DNA of 63,726 bases from an uncultured Acidobacteriota bacterium (GCA_937864465.1 CALMJU010000043.1:1-63726), one strand, 5' to 3'. Shown: positions 1-8,515, counted from the stretch's first letter. Notes: a model not told the origin generated them from the sequence alone. A program made the numbers and translations.

Positions 1-57
1 CACGTCAACCGGGAGCGCCTCAAGCGGCTGTACCAGAGCCATCATCCCCGCGCGTGA
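1..57 (+). CDS. C-terminal tail of an unidentified protein (partial)
   Basis: The first 18 codons of the window form an open frame ending in TGA at 55-57 (last residues RLYQSHHPRA). The start lies outside the window. The tail is basic and too short to assign. Its VNRERLKRLY stretch loosely recalls some DNA-binding or transposase segments, but that is not enough to name a family. The following gene has its own promoter candidate, so the two need not be co-transcribed. Confidence 0.5.
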   Translation, partial: HVNRERLKRLYQSHHPRA

Positions 58-70
58 GCGGCGCGGGCGG

Positions 71-99
71 TTGAGTTCGCGGGGGGCGGGGGGTAGGCT
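71..99 (+). promoter_or_regulatory. Sigma-70-type promoter for the DHH/CBS/nucleotidyltransferase gene
   Basis: TTGAGT (71-76), a 17-bp spacer and TAGGCT (94-99). The ATG of the next gene begins only 7 nt after the -10, at 106, so the predicted +1 coincides with the start codon and the mRNA may be leaderless. No Shine-Dalgarno sequence precedes the ATG (the upstream context is tctgggc). Called by eye. Confidence 0.5.
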
Positions 100-105
100 C
101 TGGGC

Positions 106-2718
106 ATGATCCTGGTCACGACGCACGAGACGGCCGATTTCGATTGCGCGGCCGGCATGCTCGCTGCGTCGCTGCTCCATCCCGGGGCGGTCGTGTCCTT
201 TCCGGGGGCGAAATCGCCCGGAGTCAAGGCGTACCTCGACGCCGAGCTTGGTCTCCTCGAGGAAGTGCGGCCTCGGGACGTCCCCCTCGCGGAGGTGCGC
301 ACGCTGGTCCTCGTGGACACGGTGTCCGGCGACCGGATCGGAGGTTTTCGCGATCTGCTGGAGCCCGGGAGGGGCGTCGACATCGTCTGCTACGACCACC
401 ACCCGGGAAGCGCGCCCCCTCCCGGGGCCGAGGTCCACTTCCGCAGGACGGGAGCCGTCAGCTCCCTCATGAGCCTCCTGCTCCGCGAGCGCTCCATCGT
501 CCCCTCGCCCTCCCAGGCGACGTTTCTCCTGCTCGGCGTCTACGAGGACACGGGAGGGTTCCTCCACGCGGGAACGAGCGCCGAGGACTTCGAGGCGGCT
601 TCCTGGCTCCTCGAGCGGGGGGCGAGCCTCGGCCGTGTCTCGAAGGCCCTCGCCCGGGGCCTGACGCCCGACCAGGTCGACCTGTACCACGCCCTCCTGC
701 ACGACGCGCGGCCCCACCGGGTGCGCGGGCAGGAGGTGGTGCTCGCTGCGGCGACGACGGACCGGTTCGTTCCCGACGCCTCCGTCGTCGTCCAGCAAGT
801 GGTGCAGACGCTGGGCGCCGACCGGGCCGCTGCGCTCGTCTCGATGGACGACCGGATCGTCCTGATCGTGCGCAGCCGCACCGAGGACCTCGATGCCTCC
901 CGGGTCGCGGCATCGCTGGGGGGCGGGGGACATCCCGCCGCTGCGTCGGCCATCCTTCGCGGCCGGACCCTGATCGAGGCCAGGGACGAGCTGCTGGAGG
1001 TCCTCCGGGAGACCGTCGTCCCGACGGTCCGAGCGCTCGACCTCGCAACTCCCGTCCTCTGCGCGGCGCCCGCCGATGCGACGGTGCGGGAGGCGGTGCA
1101 GCTCATGAACCGGCATCACGTCGATGCCCTTCCGGTCCTGGAGCGGGGAGCGGTCGTGGGGACGATCTCGCGGCAGATCGCCGACGCGGCCCTCCATCAC
1201 GGACTCTCGGAGCGGAGCGTGCGGGATCTCGTGTCGGCCGGGGTGGAGATCGTGCCGCCCGAAGCCGATCTCGAGACGCTCGAGCGCCGTCTCCTCGCAC
1301 GCAACGTCCGGTTCGTTCTCGTCGGGGACGGACCCTCCCAGATCTCGGGGGTCGTCACCCGCGCCGCTCTCCTGCGCCGGCTCTACGAGGGACGGACCGG
1401 AGCCCTTCGCGCGGACTCCCCGCGGGGAGCGGAGGGGGGGGTGGACCTCGCTCCGGCGATCGAGAAGCGCCTCCCGGGGCCGGCCGTGAGCGTGCTGCGG
1501 GCTCTCTCGGAGTCCGCCCTCGCGGCGGGAACGCGTGCGTATCTGGTCGGCGGCGTAGTGCGCGATCTCCTGCTGCGGCGTGAGAACCACGATCTCGACG
1601 TGGTCGTGGAGGGCGACGCATGCGCGCTCGCGAGGAGCCTCCACGAGCGGCTCGGCGGCCGGCTCCGCGTCCACGAGGCATTCCAGACCGCGGTGCTGTT
1701 ACTGGAGAACGGGCTGCGCGTCGATCTCGCAACGGCGCGCACCGAGCATTACGAGCGCCCCGGAGCGTTGCCCGAGGTGTCTCCCGGGGGCCTCCGGCAG
1801 GACCTGTTCCGGCGTGACTTCACCGTGAACGCGCTCGCGATCGGGCTCACGGGGAGCGATTTCGGGAGGCTCACGGATTTTTTCGGGGGCAGGAAAGATC
1901 TCCTCGAGGGGAAGATCCGGGTGCTCCACGGGCTCTCGTTCATCGAGGATCCCACGCGCGCGCTGCGTGCCGTGCGCTTCGCGGTGCGACTGGATTTCGA
2001 GATCGCGCGCGAGACAGCGCATCTCATCCAGGTGGCGGTCCGGGAGAAGGTGTTCGACCGGCTCTCGCCGCTGCGGCTCCGGCGCGAGATCGAGCAGATG
2101 CTGGGCGAGCGGCGGCTCGTGCAGACGGTGCGGATGCTCGTGCAGTTCCGCCTCGTGCCGTTGCTGCATCCCGACCTCCGGGTCGCGCGGCGCACCTATG
2201 CGAGGCTCGCCCGGGCCGAGGAGGCGCTGGCCTGGTACCGTCTTCTGTACCGCGAGGAGAAGTGCCTGGAGTGGACCGTCGCCCTCGGCGTGCTCGCCGA
2301 GGACTTGGCGGGCGAAGCGCGGACGGCTCTCCTCGATCGCCTCAGGCCGGGGCGCCGCGCGCGCGCGCTTCTCGAGGACGCGACGGAGCGGGTCCGATCG
2401 ATCTGCTCGCGCCTGGCCCGCAGGACGAGGCCTGCGAGCGCCGTGCACGATGCGTGCCGCGGACAGCCGGTGGAGATCCTCCTCCTCGCCATGGCCCTGA
2501 CCGGGCGGGAGGAGACGCATCGGGCGCTGTCGCACTTCCTCGCGAAGCTTCGGGACGTGCGCCCAGACATCGGGGGCGGAGATCTCCTCGGGGCGGGGGT
2601 CCCGCGCGGGCCGGACGTGGCCAGGGGGCTCGAAGCGGCGCTGCGGGCGAAGATCGACGGGACCGCGCCAGGGCGGGAGGAGCAGCTGGCCGTCGCCCTG
2701 CGGGCCCTCCGCGCTTGA
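106..2718 (+). CDS. DHH phosphoesterase - CBS pair - tRNA nucleotidyltransferase/poly(A) polymerase fusion
   Basis: An 870-residue fusion of three known modules. Residues about 1-300 are a DHH/DHHA1 phosphoesterase (THETADFD near residue 7, the DHH triplet at 97-99, a glycine-rich GGGGH near 275). Residues about 310-430 hold two CBS repeats. From about 470 on is a class II nucleotidyltransferase head with GGVVRD and the DLDVV metal-binding aspartates, followed by the RNA-binding helical region. This architecture is known from A-adding tRNA nucleotidyltransferases in lineages that split CCA addition between two enzymes. A role in adding or repairing the tRNA 3' end is therefore likely, while the function of the DHH half is unproven. 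If it is A-adding only, a separate CC-adding enzyme should be encoded elsewhere. Confidence 0.85.
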   Translation: MILVTTHETADFDCAAGMLAASLLHPGAVVSFPGAKSPGVKAYLDAELGLLEEVRPRDVPLAEVRTLVLVDTVSGDRIGGFRDLLEPGRGVDIVCYDHHPGSAPPPGAEVHFRRTGAVSSLMSLLLRERSIVPSPSQATFLLLGVYEDTGGFLHAGTSAEDFEAASWLLERGASLGRVSKALARGLTPDQVDLYHALLHDARPHRVRGQEVVLAAATTDRFVPDASVVVQQVVQTLGADRAAALVSMDDRIVLIVRSRTEDLDASRVAASLGGGGHPAAASAILRGRTLIEARDELLEVLRETVVPTVRALDLATPVLCAAPADATVREAVQLMNRHHVDALPVLERGAVVGTISRQIADAALHHGLSERSVRDLVSAGVEIVPPEADLETLERRLLARNVRFVLVGDGPSQISGVVTRAALLRRLYEGRTGALRADSPRGAEGGVDLAPAIEKRLPGPAVSVLRALSESALAAGTRAYLVGGVVRDLLLRRENHDLDVVVEGDACALARSLHERLGGRLRVHEAFQTAVLLLENGLRVDLATARTEHYERPGALPEVSPGGLRQDLFRRDFTVNALAIGLTGSDFGRLTDFFGGRKDLLEGKIRVLHGLSFIEDPTRALRAVRFAVRLDFEIARETAHLIQVAVREKVFDRLSPLRLRREIEQMLGERRLVQTVRMLVQFRLVPLLHPDLRVARRTYARLARAEEALAWYRLLYREEKCLEWTVALGVLAEDLAGEARTALLDRLRPGRRARALLEDATERVRSICSRLARRTRPASAVHDACRGQPVEILLLAMALTGREETHRALSHFLAKLRDVRPDIGGGDLLGAGVPRGPDVARGLEAALRAKIDGTAPGREEQLAVALRALRA

Positions 2719-2744
2719 CATCGACGACGGGAGTCGTCTATTTG
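2715..2744 (+). promoter_or_regulatory. accA promoter with an inverted repeat in the spacer
   Basis: TTGACA (2715-2720), an 18-bp spacer and TATTTG (2739-2744); with a 17-bp spacer the -10 would read CTATTT. The TGA inside the -35 (2716-2718) is the stop codon of the preceding gene. The spacer contains a perfect inverted repeat, GACGAC-GGGA-GTCGTC, at 2723-2738. Its position between -35 and -10 suits a repressor operator. Confidence 0.6.
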
Positions 2745-2799
2745 TGAGGGCCGCGAGAGGTCCCGACGAGCGCCGCCCCTGGCGGCCTCCGGGGGGGCG

Positions 2800-3756
2800 A
2801 TGGCCGAGCAGGATGGCTTCGAGGCGGCGATCCTCGATCTCGAGAGGCGGATCGAGTCGCTGTCCGGAATGGGCGAGGATCTCGGAATCCGTCGCCAGAG
2901 GGAGAAGCTCGAGCGCGAGCTGGAGGAGACGCGGGCGCGCGTCTTCGCTTCGCTGACCCCTTGGCAGAAGACGCTCGTCGCGCGGCATCCGAAGCGTCCG
3001 TACACCCTCGACTACGTGCGCCACCTGGTCGAGGAGTTCGTCGAGATCCACGGAGACCGCCGGTACTCGGACGACCCCGCGATCGTGTCGGGATTCGGCC
3101 TCTTCCGCGGCGATCCCGTGGCGGTGATCGGGCACCAGAAGGGGCGCGACACGAAGGAGAAGATCTACAGGAACTTCGGGATGCCACGGCCGGAGGGGTA
3201 CCGCAAGGCGCTGCGCGTGATGCGTCTGGCGGAGAAGTTCGGCAGGCCGATCCTCACCTTCATCGACACGCCGGGGGCCTACCCGGGAATCGGGGCGGAG
3301 GAGCGGGGCCAGGCCGAGGCGATCGCGCACAACCTCAGGGAGATGGCGAAGCTCCGGGTCCCCGTGATCGTGACGGTCACGGGGGAGGGGGGCAGCGGAG
3401 GCGCGCTCGCGATCGGAGTGGGCAACCGCGTGAACATCCTGGAGTTCGCGGTCTACTCGGTCATCAGCCCCGAGGGATGCGCGGCGATCCTGTGGCGAGA
3501 CGCCTCGCGGAACCGCGAGGCCGCCGGGGCGATGAGGATCACCGCGGCGGAGCTCCTCGCGCTCGACGTCGTCGACGAGATCGTCCCGGAGGCGCCGGGC
3601 GGGGCCCACTCCGATCCTGCCCGGCAAGCGGCGATCGTCGGGGACGTCCTCGCGCGCCAGCTCCAGGATCTGCGGCGGCTCGAGGGCGGCGAGCTGATCG
3701 CGCAACGGTTCGAGCGGTTCCGGAAGCTCGGGAGGTTCACCGAAACCCTCCCGTGA
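2800..3756 (+). CDS. accA: Acetyl-CoA carboxylase carboxyltransferase subunit alpha
   Basis: A 318-residue protein of normal length for AccA, which with AccD moves the carboxyl group from carboxybiotin to acetyl-CoA, the committed step of fatty acid synthesis. Seen: the N-terminal helical region, RPYTLDYV and HGDR near residues 67-87, and the glycine-rich oxyanion and acyl-CoA segments GGSGGALAIG and SPEGCAAILW. The ATG follows a G-rich stretch. No accB, accC or accD lies in the window. It has its own promoter candidate directly upstream and runs towards mazG, so it is probably monocistronic. Confidence 0.96.
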   Translation: MAEQDGFEAAILDLERRIESLSGMGEDLGIRRQREKLERELEETRARVFASLTPWQKTLVARHPKRPYTLDYVRHLVEEFVEIHGDRRYSDDPAIVSGFGLFRGDPVAVIGHQKGRDTKEKIYRNFGMPRPEGYRKALRVMRLAEKFGRPILTFIDTPGAYPGIGAEERGQAEAIAHNLREMAKLRVPVIVTVTGEGGSGGALAIGVGNRVNILEFAVYSVISPEGCAAILWRDASRNREAAGAMRITAAELLALDVVDEIVPEAPGGAHSDPARQAAIVGDVLARQLQDLRRLEGGELIAQRFERFRKLGRFTETLP

Positions 3757-3770
3757 GGCGGGGCTCCGGC

Positions 3771-4568
3771 TCAGCTCCGAGACCGGCGCTTCACGTCCTC
3801 CCAGATCCGGTCCATCCGCGCGAGCCCCGCTTCGTGCACCGGAACGCCGCGGCGCTCGAGCTCCGCCTCCACCTCGTGGAAGCGCGCGGCGAACTTGCGG
3901 TTGGCGCGGTCGAGCGCCTCCTCCGGGTCGATGCCGAGCCTCCGCCCGAGATTCGCGGCCGCGAACAGGAGGTCGCCGAGCTCCTCCCGAATCGGCTCCG
4001 GGTCGCCGCGCTCGACGGCGCGGCGAAGCTCCCCGGCCTCCTCGTCGATCTTGTCGAGAACCCCGCGGTCGTCCGGCCAGTCGAACCCGACGCGCGCGGC
4101 CTTGGTGGAGAGGCGTTGCGCCTTCAGGAGCGCGGGCAGCGCGAGGGGAACTCCCGACAGCACCGACCGGCCGCCGCCGCTCTCCTCCGCTTCCTGCTTC
4201 TCCTCCCGCTTGATCTCCTCCCAGCGGCGCAGCACCTCTCCCGTGGTTTCCGCCCGCGCGTCTCCGAAGACGTGCGGGTGACGTCGCAGCATCTTCTCTC
4301 CGATGCCCCGGACGACGTCGGACGCGGTGAAGGCGCCCTCCTCGGCGGCGAGCCTCGCCAGGAAGACGATCTGGAAGAGGAGGTCGCCCAGCTCCTCGCG
4401 GAGAGATCCGGGCTCCTCCCGATCGAGCGCGTCGACGACCTCGTAGCACTCCTCGAGGAGGTAGCCGCGCAGCGAGCCGTACGTCTGCTCGCGGTCCCAC
4501 GGGCAACCGCCGGGGTCCCGCAGCCGGTCCATGATCGCCACCAGGTCCTCGAACGTATCGGTGCGCAT
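3771..4568 (-). CDS. mazG: Nucleoside triphosphate pyrophosphohydrolase MazG
   Basis: About 265 residues with a duplicated MazG fold, the size of the E. coli-type enzyme that hydrolyses (d)NTPs to NMP and pyrophosphate. The N-terminal copy has LRDPGGCPWD, EQTYGSL and the metal-binding LLEECYEVVDAL. The second copy has KIDEEAGEL and EELGDLLFAAANL. I start at the ATG giving MRTDTFEDL, because that is where family similarity begins; the frame stays open 15 codons further to 4613. It is convergent with accA (14-bp gap) and divergent from the DUF1844 gene. Confidence 0.92.
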   Translation of the reverse strand: MRTDTFEDLVAIMDRLRDPGGCPWDREQTYGSLRGYLLEECYEVVDALDREEPGSLREELGDLLFQIVFLARLAAEEGAFTASDVVRGIGEKMLRRHPHVFGDARAETTGEVLRRWEEIKREEKQEAEESGGGRSVLSGVPLALPALLKAQRLSTKAARVGFDWPDDRGVLDKIDEEAGELRRAVERGDPEPIREELGDLLFAAANLGRRLGIDPEEALDRANRKFAARFHEVEAELERRGVPVHEAGLARMDRIWEDVKRRSRS

Positions 4569-4666
4569 CTGCGTCGTGCCTCCGTCTTGACGATCCCGGA
4601 ACCCCGGCACCATCTTTGATCGCGGTCACGCCGGGCCGCGAACGGACGTCGTGAGTGAGAAACCGA

Positions 4667-4696
4667 TTGAACGCCGAAGAACGGGGATGGTACCAT
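4667..4696 (+). promoter_or_regulatory. Promoter candidate for the DUF1844 gene
   Basis: TTGAAC (4667-4672), an 18-bp spacer and TACCAT (4691-4696), in the divergent gap between mazG and the DUF1844 gene. The leader to the ATG at 4741 would be about 40 nt and contains a GGGAGG ribosome-binding site. Confidence 0.4.
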
Positions 4697-4740
4697 CCGC
4701 CGGCGCTCGGAGCGCCGGGGGCCGATCGAGGGAGGCGAAC

Positions 4741-5187
4741 ATGGGCGACGGCGACCGGGGGGACGGCCACGCGTTCAAGGTGAGCGACCGGAGAAAGTTC
4801 ACGGCCGACGGGGAGCTGCGCGAGGGGGCCGCGGACGATCCGGAGAGTCCGCCCGCCGCGGGATCTCCCTCCTCCGAGGGGCAGCGCGGCTCCCGCGGCG
4901 ACGCCGGGTTCGAGCGGCAGCCGCTCGAGGAGCCGACCGGCGTGGATCTCACGATGCTCTTCAGCGCGATGGCGCAGCAGGCGCTCCGGTTCCTAGGCGA
5001 GATTCCGAATCCGGCGACGGGGAACCCCGAGGTGGATCCGGAGCAAGCGCGCCTGCAGATCGACATGCTGGAACTCCTGCGGGTGAAGTGCCGAGGCAAC
5101 ATGACGCCCCAGGAGGAAGCGCTGCTCGACCAGGCCCTGTACCAGCTTCGGATGCTGTTCGTCGCCCGAGCGCAGCGAAACCCTTGA
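4741..5187 (+). CDS. DUF1844 domain protein
   Basis: A 148-residue protein. The N-terminal half (1-65) is polar and low complexity. Residues about 66-148 match the DUF1844 pattern: LTMLFSAMAQQALRFLGEIPNP, then a helical segment with QARLQIDMLELL and MTPQEEALLDQALYQLRMLFV. The family is short, soluble and of unknown function, found in Acidobacteriota, deltaproteobacterial lineages and planctomycetes-related groups. The ATG at 4741 is chosen for its strong GGGAGG site; an upstream in-frame ATG at 4651 lies before the predicted promoter. Confidence 0.8.
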   Translation: MGDGDRGDGHAFKVSDRRKFTADGELREGAADDPESPPAAGSPSSEGQRGSRGDAGFERQPLEEPTGVDLTMLFSAMAQQALRFLGEIPNPATGNPEVDPEQARLQIDMLELLRVKCRGNMTPQEEALLDQALYQLRMLFVARAQRNP

Positions 5188-5257
5188 GACGCGACGCCAT
5201 CGGCTCCGCCCCGGCCCTCTTGCGCGCGGACGCGGAGCGCGCCGCCGGAGTAGGGCG

Positions 5258-7264
5258 TTGCGCGCGCTGAGCGCCCTCGCCCTCCTCGCGATCGCGGGCC
5301 TCGCGGGGGGCCCGGCGCCGGCGGCCGACGTCGACCGCGGGGTGATCCGTCTCGAGGCCGCCTCCTCCGACCGTGCCGCGGAAGGGGGCAGCGCCCTCGG
5401 GGACGCTCCGAGGGCATTCGATTTCGACTCGTTCCAGGCCCGTCTCGAGGGGCTCTGGTTCGAGCGGAAGGCGCTTCTCGCGGAGGGCCGCGAGGCCGAC
5501 GCCGCGCGGCAGGCGGACCTGATGCGAGCGTTCTGCGCGGAGGAAGGGGTGCAGCGGGTGCAGACCTTCGCCTCGGCGCTGATCGCGGAGGCGAGGCGCG
5601 ATCTGGAGGAGGGGAGCTACGAGAAGGCGCTGCGCTCCCTCGATCTGGCCGAGGCGTTCGATCCAGGCCGGGCCCAGACGCGGATGGCACGCGCCGCGGC
5701 GTACTGGCGGTCGGGAGGAGGCGTCGTCTCCGCGATCGTGGAGTGGGCGCGGGCGATCCGGGCGCAGTTCGCGGCGTCGTGGCGGGATCTGAGCCTCGTC
5801 AACGAGATCGCGTTCCTGGTCCTCGCGGCGCTTCTCGGGTGCGCCGTGATCTTCGCCGCGCTGTGCGTGGCGCGCCACCAGGTCTCGATCCGGCACGAGA
5901 TCTCGGAGGCGCTGGGGGCGAGGGGACTGGAGCGGTGGTCCCCGCCGCTGGAATGGGCGGCGCTGCTGGCGCCGCTCCTGACCTGGGCGGCGGCCGGCTG
6001 GACCGCGCTGTACTGGATCCCGCTGGCGTTCCGCCCGATGCGCCGCGCCGAGCGCGCCGTGGGGATCGCGTTCCTCCTCGCCACCGCGACGGCGGTCCCC
6101 GCCTACCGCCTCGCGGTCGCGCTGTACGGCGTGAGCGTGGACCCGCTCGTCCGGACGATGGTCGCCGCGGCGTCCGGAGTGTACGAGCCCGAGCGCGTGG
6201 TGGAGATGGAGCGGCTTGTGGAGGATCACCCGGACGAGGCGATCTACCGGTTCCTCCTGGCGGGGCTCCACAAGAACGGGCGATTCTTCGAGGCGGCTCA
6301 TGAGCAGTACAAGCGAGTCTTGGACCTCGAGCCCGCCTCGTTCCCGGCGAACGTGAACCTGGGGAACCTCTTCTTCCAGACCGGCCAGTACGCCGAGGCC
6401 TCCTCGTACTACCGGAAGGCGCTGGAGGCGCAGCCGGGCTCGGTCCTCGTCCTCTACAATCTCCATCTCTCGCAATCGGAGGCGTTCGACTTCCGGGGCG
6501 CGGAAGCCTCTCTGAACCGGGCCCGGGAGATCGACGCCGGCGAGATCGCGGCCCTGCTCTCGAGGAAGGGGGCGGGGGAGCGGCCGGGGGTGGTCGACGC
6601 GAGGATCGGCACCGCCACGATCCTGAAGGCGACGCTTCAGGGCTCCAGGCTGGGCGGCTGGCTGAAGAGCGGGCGGGCGTCGAGCTGGTGGCGCGACGCA
6701 GCGCGCGAGCTCGTGAATCCCGTGACCTTCGCCGCGGCCCTGGCTCTCGTGGCGTGCGGGATCGCCCTCGCGTCGACCAGGGTGTCGCGCCCCGCCTCCC
6801 GGTGCCCGCGCTGCGGAAGGCCGCTCTGCCCGCGGTGCAAGAGCGGGCGAGAGTCGCATGCGTACTGCTCGCAGTGCCTTCATCTCTTCGTGCTGGGGGA
6901 CGGGCTCGCGCCGGAGACGAAGACCCGCAAGCTCTATGAGATCGAGAGGCACGAGCGGATGGGAAGGCTGGGCAGGAGGCTGTGCGCGGCGGTGCTCCCG
7001 GGGGCCGGCCACGTGCTGCGGGGGCGCCCGTGGGCGGGGTGCACCCTCCTGTTCCTCTGGCTGCTCGGCTGGATCGCCTGGGCGCCCGCGTTGCTCGTGC
7101 TGGCCGAGCGGGCGATCGGGGCGGCGGTGCGGCTCGACCTCCTGCGGCTCGGGGAGGTTCCCGCGGCGTTCGCGCCGGCGCCCCTGGGGGTCCTCGCCGC
7201 GCCCCTCCTCGTCGCGGCTTGGCTGGCGGGGAACGTCCGGCAGGGCCGGAGAGGGGAGGCGTGA
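5258..7264 (+). CDS. Membrane TPR protein with a zinc-ribbon segment
   Basis: A 668-residue protein with a TTG start preceded by GGAG. It has a signal-peptide-like N-terminus ending near AAD (residues 1-23), two or three hydrophobic segments between about 185 and 290, TPR-like helices at about 320-430 (NVNLGNLFFQTGQYAEASSYYRKALE), another hydrophobic segment near 490, and a double CxxC zinc-ribbon (CPRC, CPRC, CSQC, about 516-545). Near the C-terminus are two long hydrophobic stretches rich in W, A and L. TPRs usually mediate protein contacts. The adjacent gene begins 2 bp later, so the two are probably translated together, and a joint envelope role is inferred only. No specific function is recognised. 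Confidence 0.7.
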   Translation: MRALSALALLAIAGLAGGPAPAADVDRGVIRLEAASSDRAAEGGSALGDAPRAFDFDSFQARLEGLWFERKALLAEGREADAARQADLMRAFCAEEGVQRVQTFASALIAEARRDLEEGSYEKALRSLDLAEAFDPGRAQTRMARAAAYWRSGGGVVSAIVEWARAIRAQFAASWRDLSLVNEIAFLVLAALLGCAVIFAALCVARHQVSIRHEISEALGARGLERWSPPLEWAALLAPLLTWAAAGWTALYWIPLAFRPMRRAERAVGIAFLLATATAVPAYRLAVALYGVSVDPLVRTMVAAASGVYEPERVVEMERLVEDHPDEAIYRFLLAGLHKNGRFFEAAHEQYKRVLDLEPASFPANVNLGNLFFQTGQYAEASSYYRKALEAQPGSVLVLYNLHLSQSEAFDFRGAEASLNRAREIDAGEIAALLSRKGAGERPGVVDARIGTATILKATLQGSRLGGWLKSGRASSWWRDAARELVNPVTFAAALALVACGIALASTRVSRPASRCPRCGRPLCPRCKSGRESHAYCSQCLHLFVLGDGLAPETKTRKLYEIERHERMGRLGRRLCAAVLPGAGHVLRGRPWAGCTLLFLWLLGWIAWAPALLVLAERAIGAAVRLDLLRLGEVPAAFAPAPLGVLAAPLLVAAWLAGNVRQGRRGEA

Positions 7265-7265
7265 C

Positions 7266-8513
7266 GTGGCGCTCGAGGGGACGCTCACGGACTTCGGGCT
7301 CGCCGACATCCTCCAGCTCATCGGCATCCAGCGGAAGACCGGGGTGCTGACGGTCGAGAACGAGGAAGACGCGGTCGTCGTGCGGTTCCTCGAGGGCCAG
7401 GTCGTCGGCGCCGACACGCGCCAGAGAAACATCGAGAATCTCCTCGGCTCGGTGCTCGTCAGCACCGGGCGCATCACCGAGGCCCAGCTCCAGGAGAGCC
7501 TCAGGATCCAGAAGGGCACGCTTCAGCGCCTGGGCTACATCCTCGTCCAGTGCGGATTCGTCGGCGAGGAGGACCTCCAGGAGGCGCTCCGCGTTCAGGT
7601 CAGCCAGATCGTGTACCGCCTCTTCCGATGGCGTACCGGGCGCTACCACTTCGCCCCCTCGGAGCACGTCGAGTACGACCGCGAGAACTTCGTTCCCATC
7701 AGCGTCGAGACCATCCTCATGGAAGGCGCGAGGATGGTGGACGAGTGGCCCATCATCGAGCGGAGGATCCGCTCCGGCGCCGTCGTCCTCCGGAGGACGG
7801 CCGCCGGGGAGGCGATCGAGGCCCCGGTGCGCTCGATCCTCGAGGCGGACATCGATCTCGTGGGGGCGGGCGGCGGGAAGGAGGAGGGCGAGATCGTCCT
7901 CTCCCCGGACCAGCTGGAGATCCTGCGCCTCGTGGACGGCCGCTCGACCGTGCGCGAGATCGCGGAACGGTGTCCCCTCGGCGAGTTCGACACCTACCGG
8001 AACCTCTACGAGCTGCTGAACCGGAACCTCGTCGAGGAGGTCCGGGCGCCGGTCGGGCTGGAGCCGCTGGTGGCGCGGGGAGCCGGGGAGCGCTTGGCGG
8101 GGCACGCGCTCGCGCTCCTGGTGGGCGCCCTGGCGCTGTTCTCCGCCTCCACGATGCGCTTCAACCCCCTCACCCCCTGGGCGCTGGAGGGAGAGAGCGC
8201 GGCGAGCGAGCGCCTGCGCGGATTCGCGAGCCGGGCACGGATCGGGCGGATCGATCAGGCGCTGCAGGCCTTCTACCTCGATTTCGGCTCCGTTCCCGAC
8301 GAGCTGGCGATCCTGCCGCGGACCGGCTATCTGGGGCCGGCGGACCTCCTGGACTCCTGGGGCCGGCCGTACGCCTTCGAGAGGACCTCCGCGGGATACC
8401 GGATCGCGGGGCTCGACGGGGAGGGCCGGGTGCGCCCGGAAATCGAGGTGCGGCGATGGTTCACCGCCGCCCAGAGGCTCGTGCTGGAAGGGCCGGCGTC
8501 GCTCCGTCCTTGA
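7266..8513 (+). CDS. DUF4388 (PATAN-type) protein with MshEN-like segment and pseudopilin-like C-terminus
   Basis: A 415-residue protein starting at GTG 7266, right after the TPR gene stop. Residues 1-95 carry the DUF4388 pattern (LEGTLTDFGLADILQLIGIQ, KTGVLTVE, FLEGQVVGA). Residues about 60-150 resemble the N-terminal domain of GspE/PilB-type ATPases (LGSVLVSTGRITEAQLQESL, LGYILVQCGFVGEEDLQEAL). A membrane segment lies near 280-295. The final 120 residues resemble the soluble domain of GspG pseudopilins (RIDQALQAFYLDFGSVP, LLDSWGRPYAF, GYRIAGLDGEG). The domains suggest a regulator or adaptor connected with surface motility or secretion; that function is inferred. Confidence 0.75.
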   Translation: MALEGTLTDFGLADILQLIGIQRKTGVLTVENEEDAVVVRFLEGQVVGADTRQRNIENLLGSVLVSTGRITEAQLQESLRIQKGTLQRLGYILVQCGFVGEEDLQEALRVQVSQIVYRLFRWRTGRYHFAPSEHVEYDRENFVPISVETILMEGARMVDEWPIIERRIRSGAVVLRRTAAGEAIEAPVRSILEADIDLVGAGGGKEEGEIVLSPDQLEILRLVDGRSTVREIAERCPLGEFDTYRNLYELLNRNLVEEVRAPVGLEPLVARGAGERLAGHALALLVGALALFSASTMRFNPLTPWALEGESAASERLRGFASRARIGRIDQALQAFYLDFGSVPDELAILPRTGYLGPADLLDSWGRPYAFERTSAGYRIAGLDGEGRVRPEIEVRRWFTAAQRLVLEGPASLRP

Positions 8514-8515
8514 CA
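8510..8515 (+). promoter_or_regulatory. TTGACA -35 element upstream of dnaK
   Basis: A perfect TTGACA whose TGA (8511-8513) is also the stop codon of the DUF4388 gene. No convincing -10 lies 16-18 bp downstream (TAAGGA at 8533 is poor), so this is either half of a weak promoter or a heat-shock-type promoter with a different -10. Confidence 0.3.

Noticed and set aside
1-57. Truncated IS3-type transposase tail
   Set aside because: Only 18 residues with a vague VNRER..LYQ similarity; not enough to call a mobile element.
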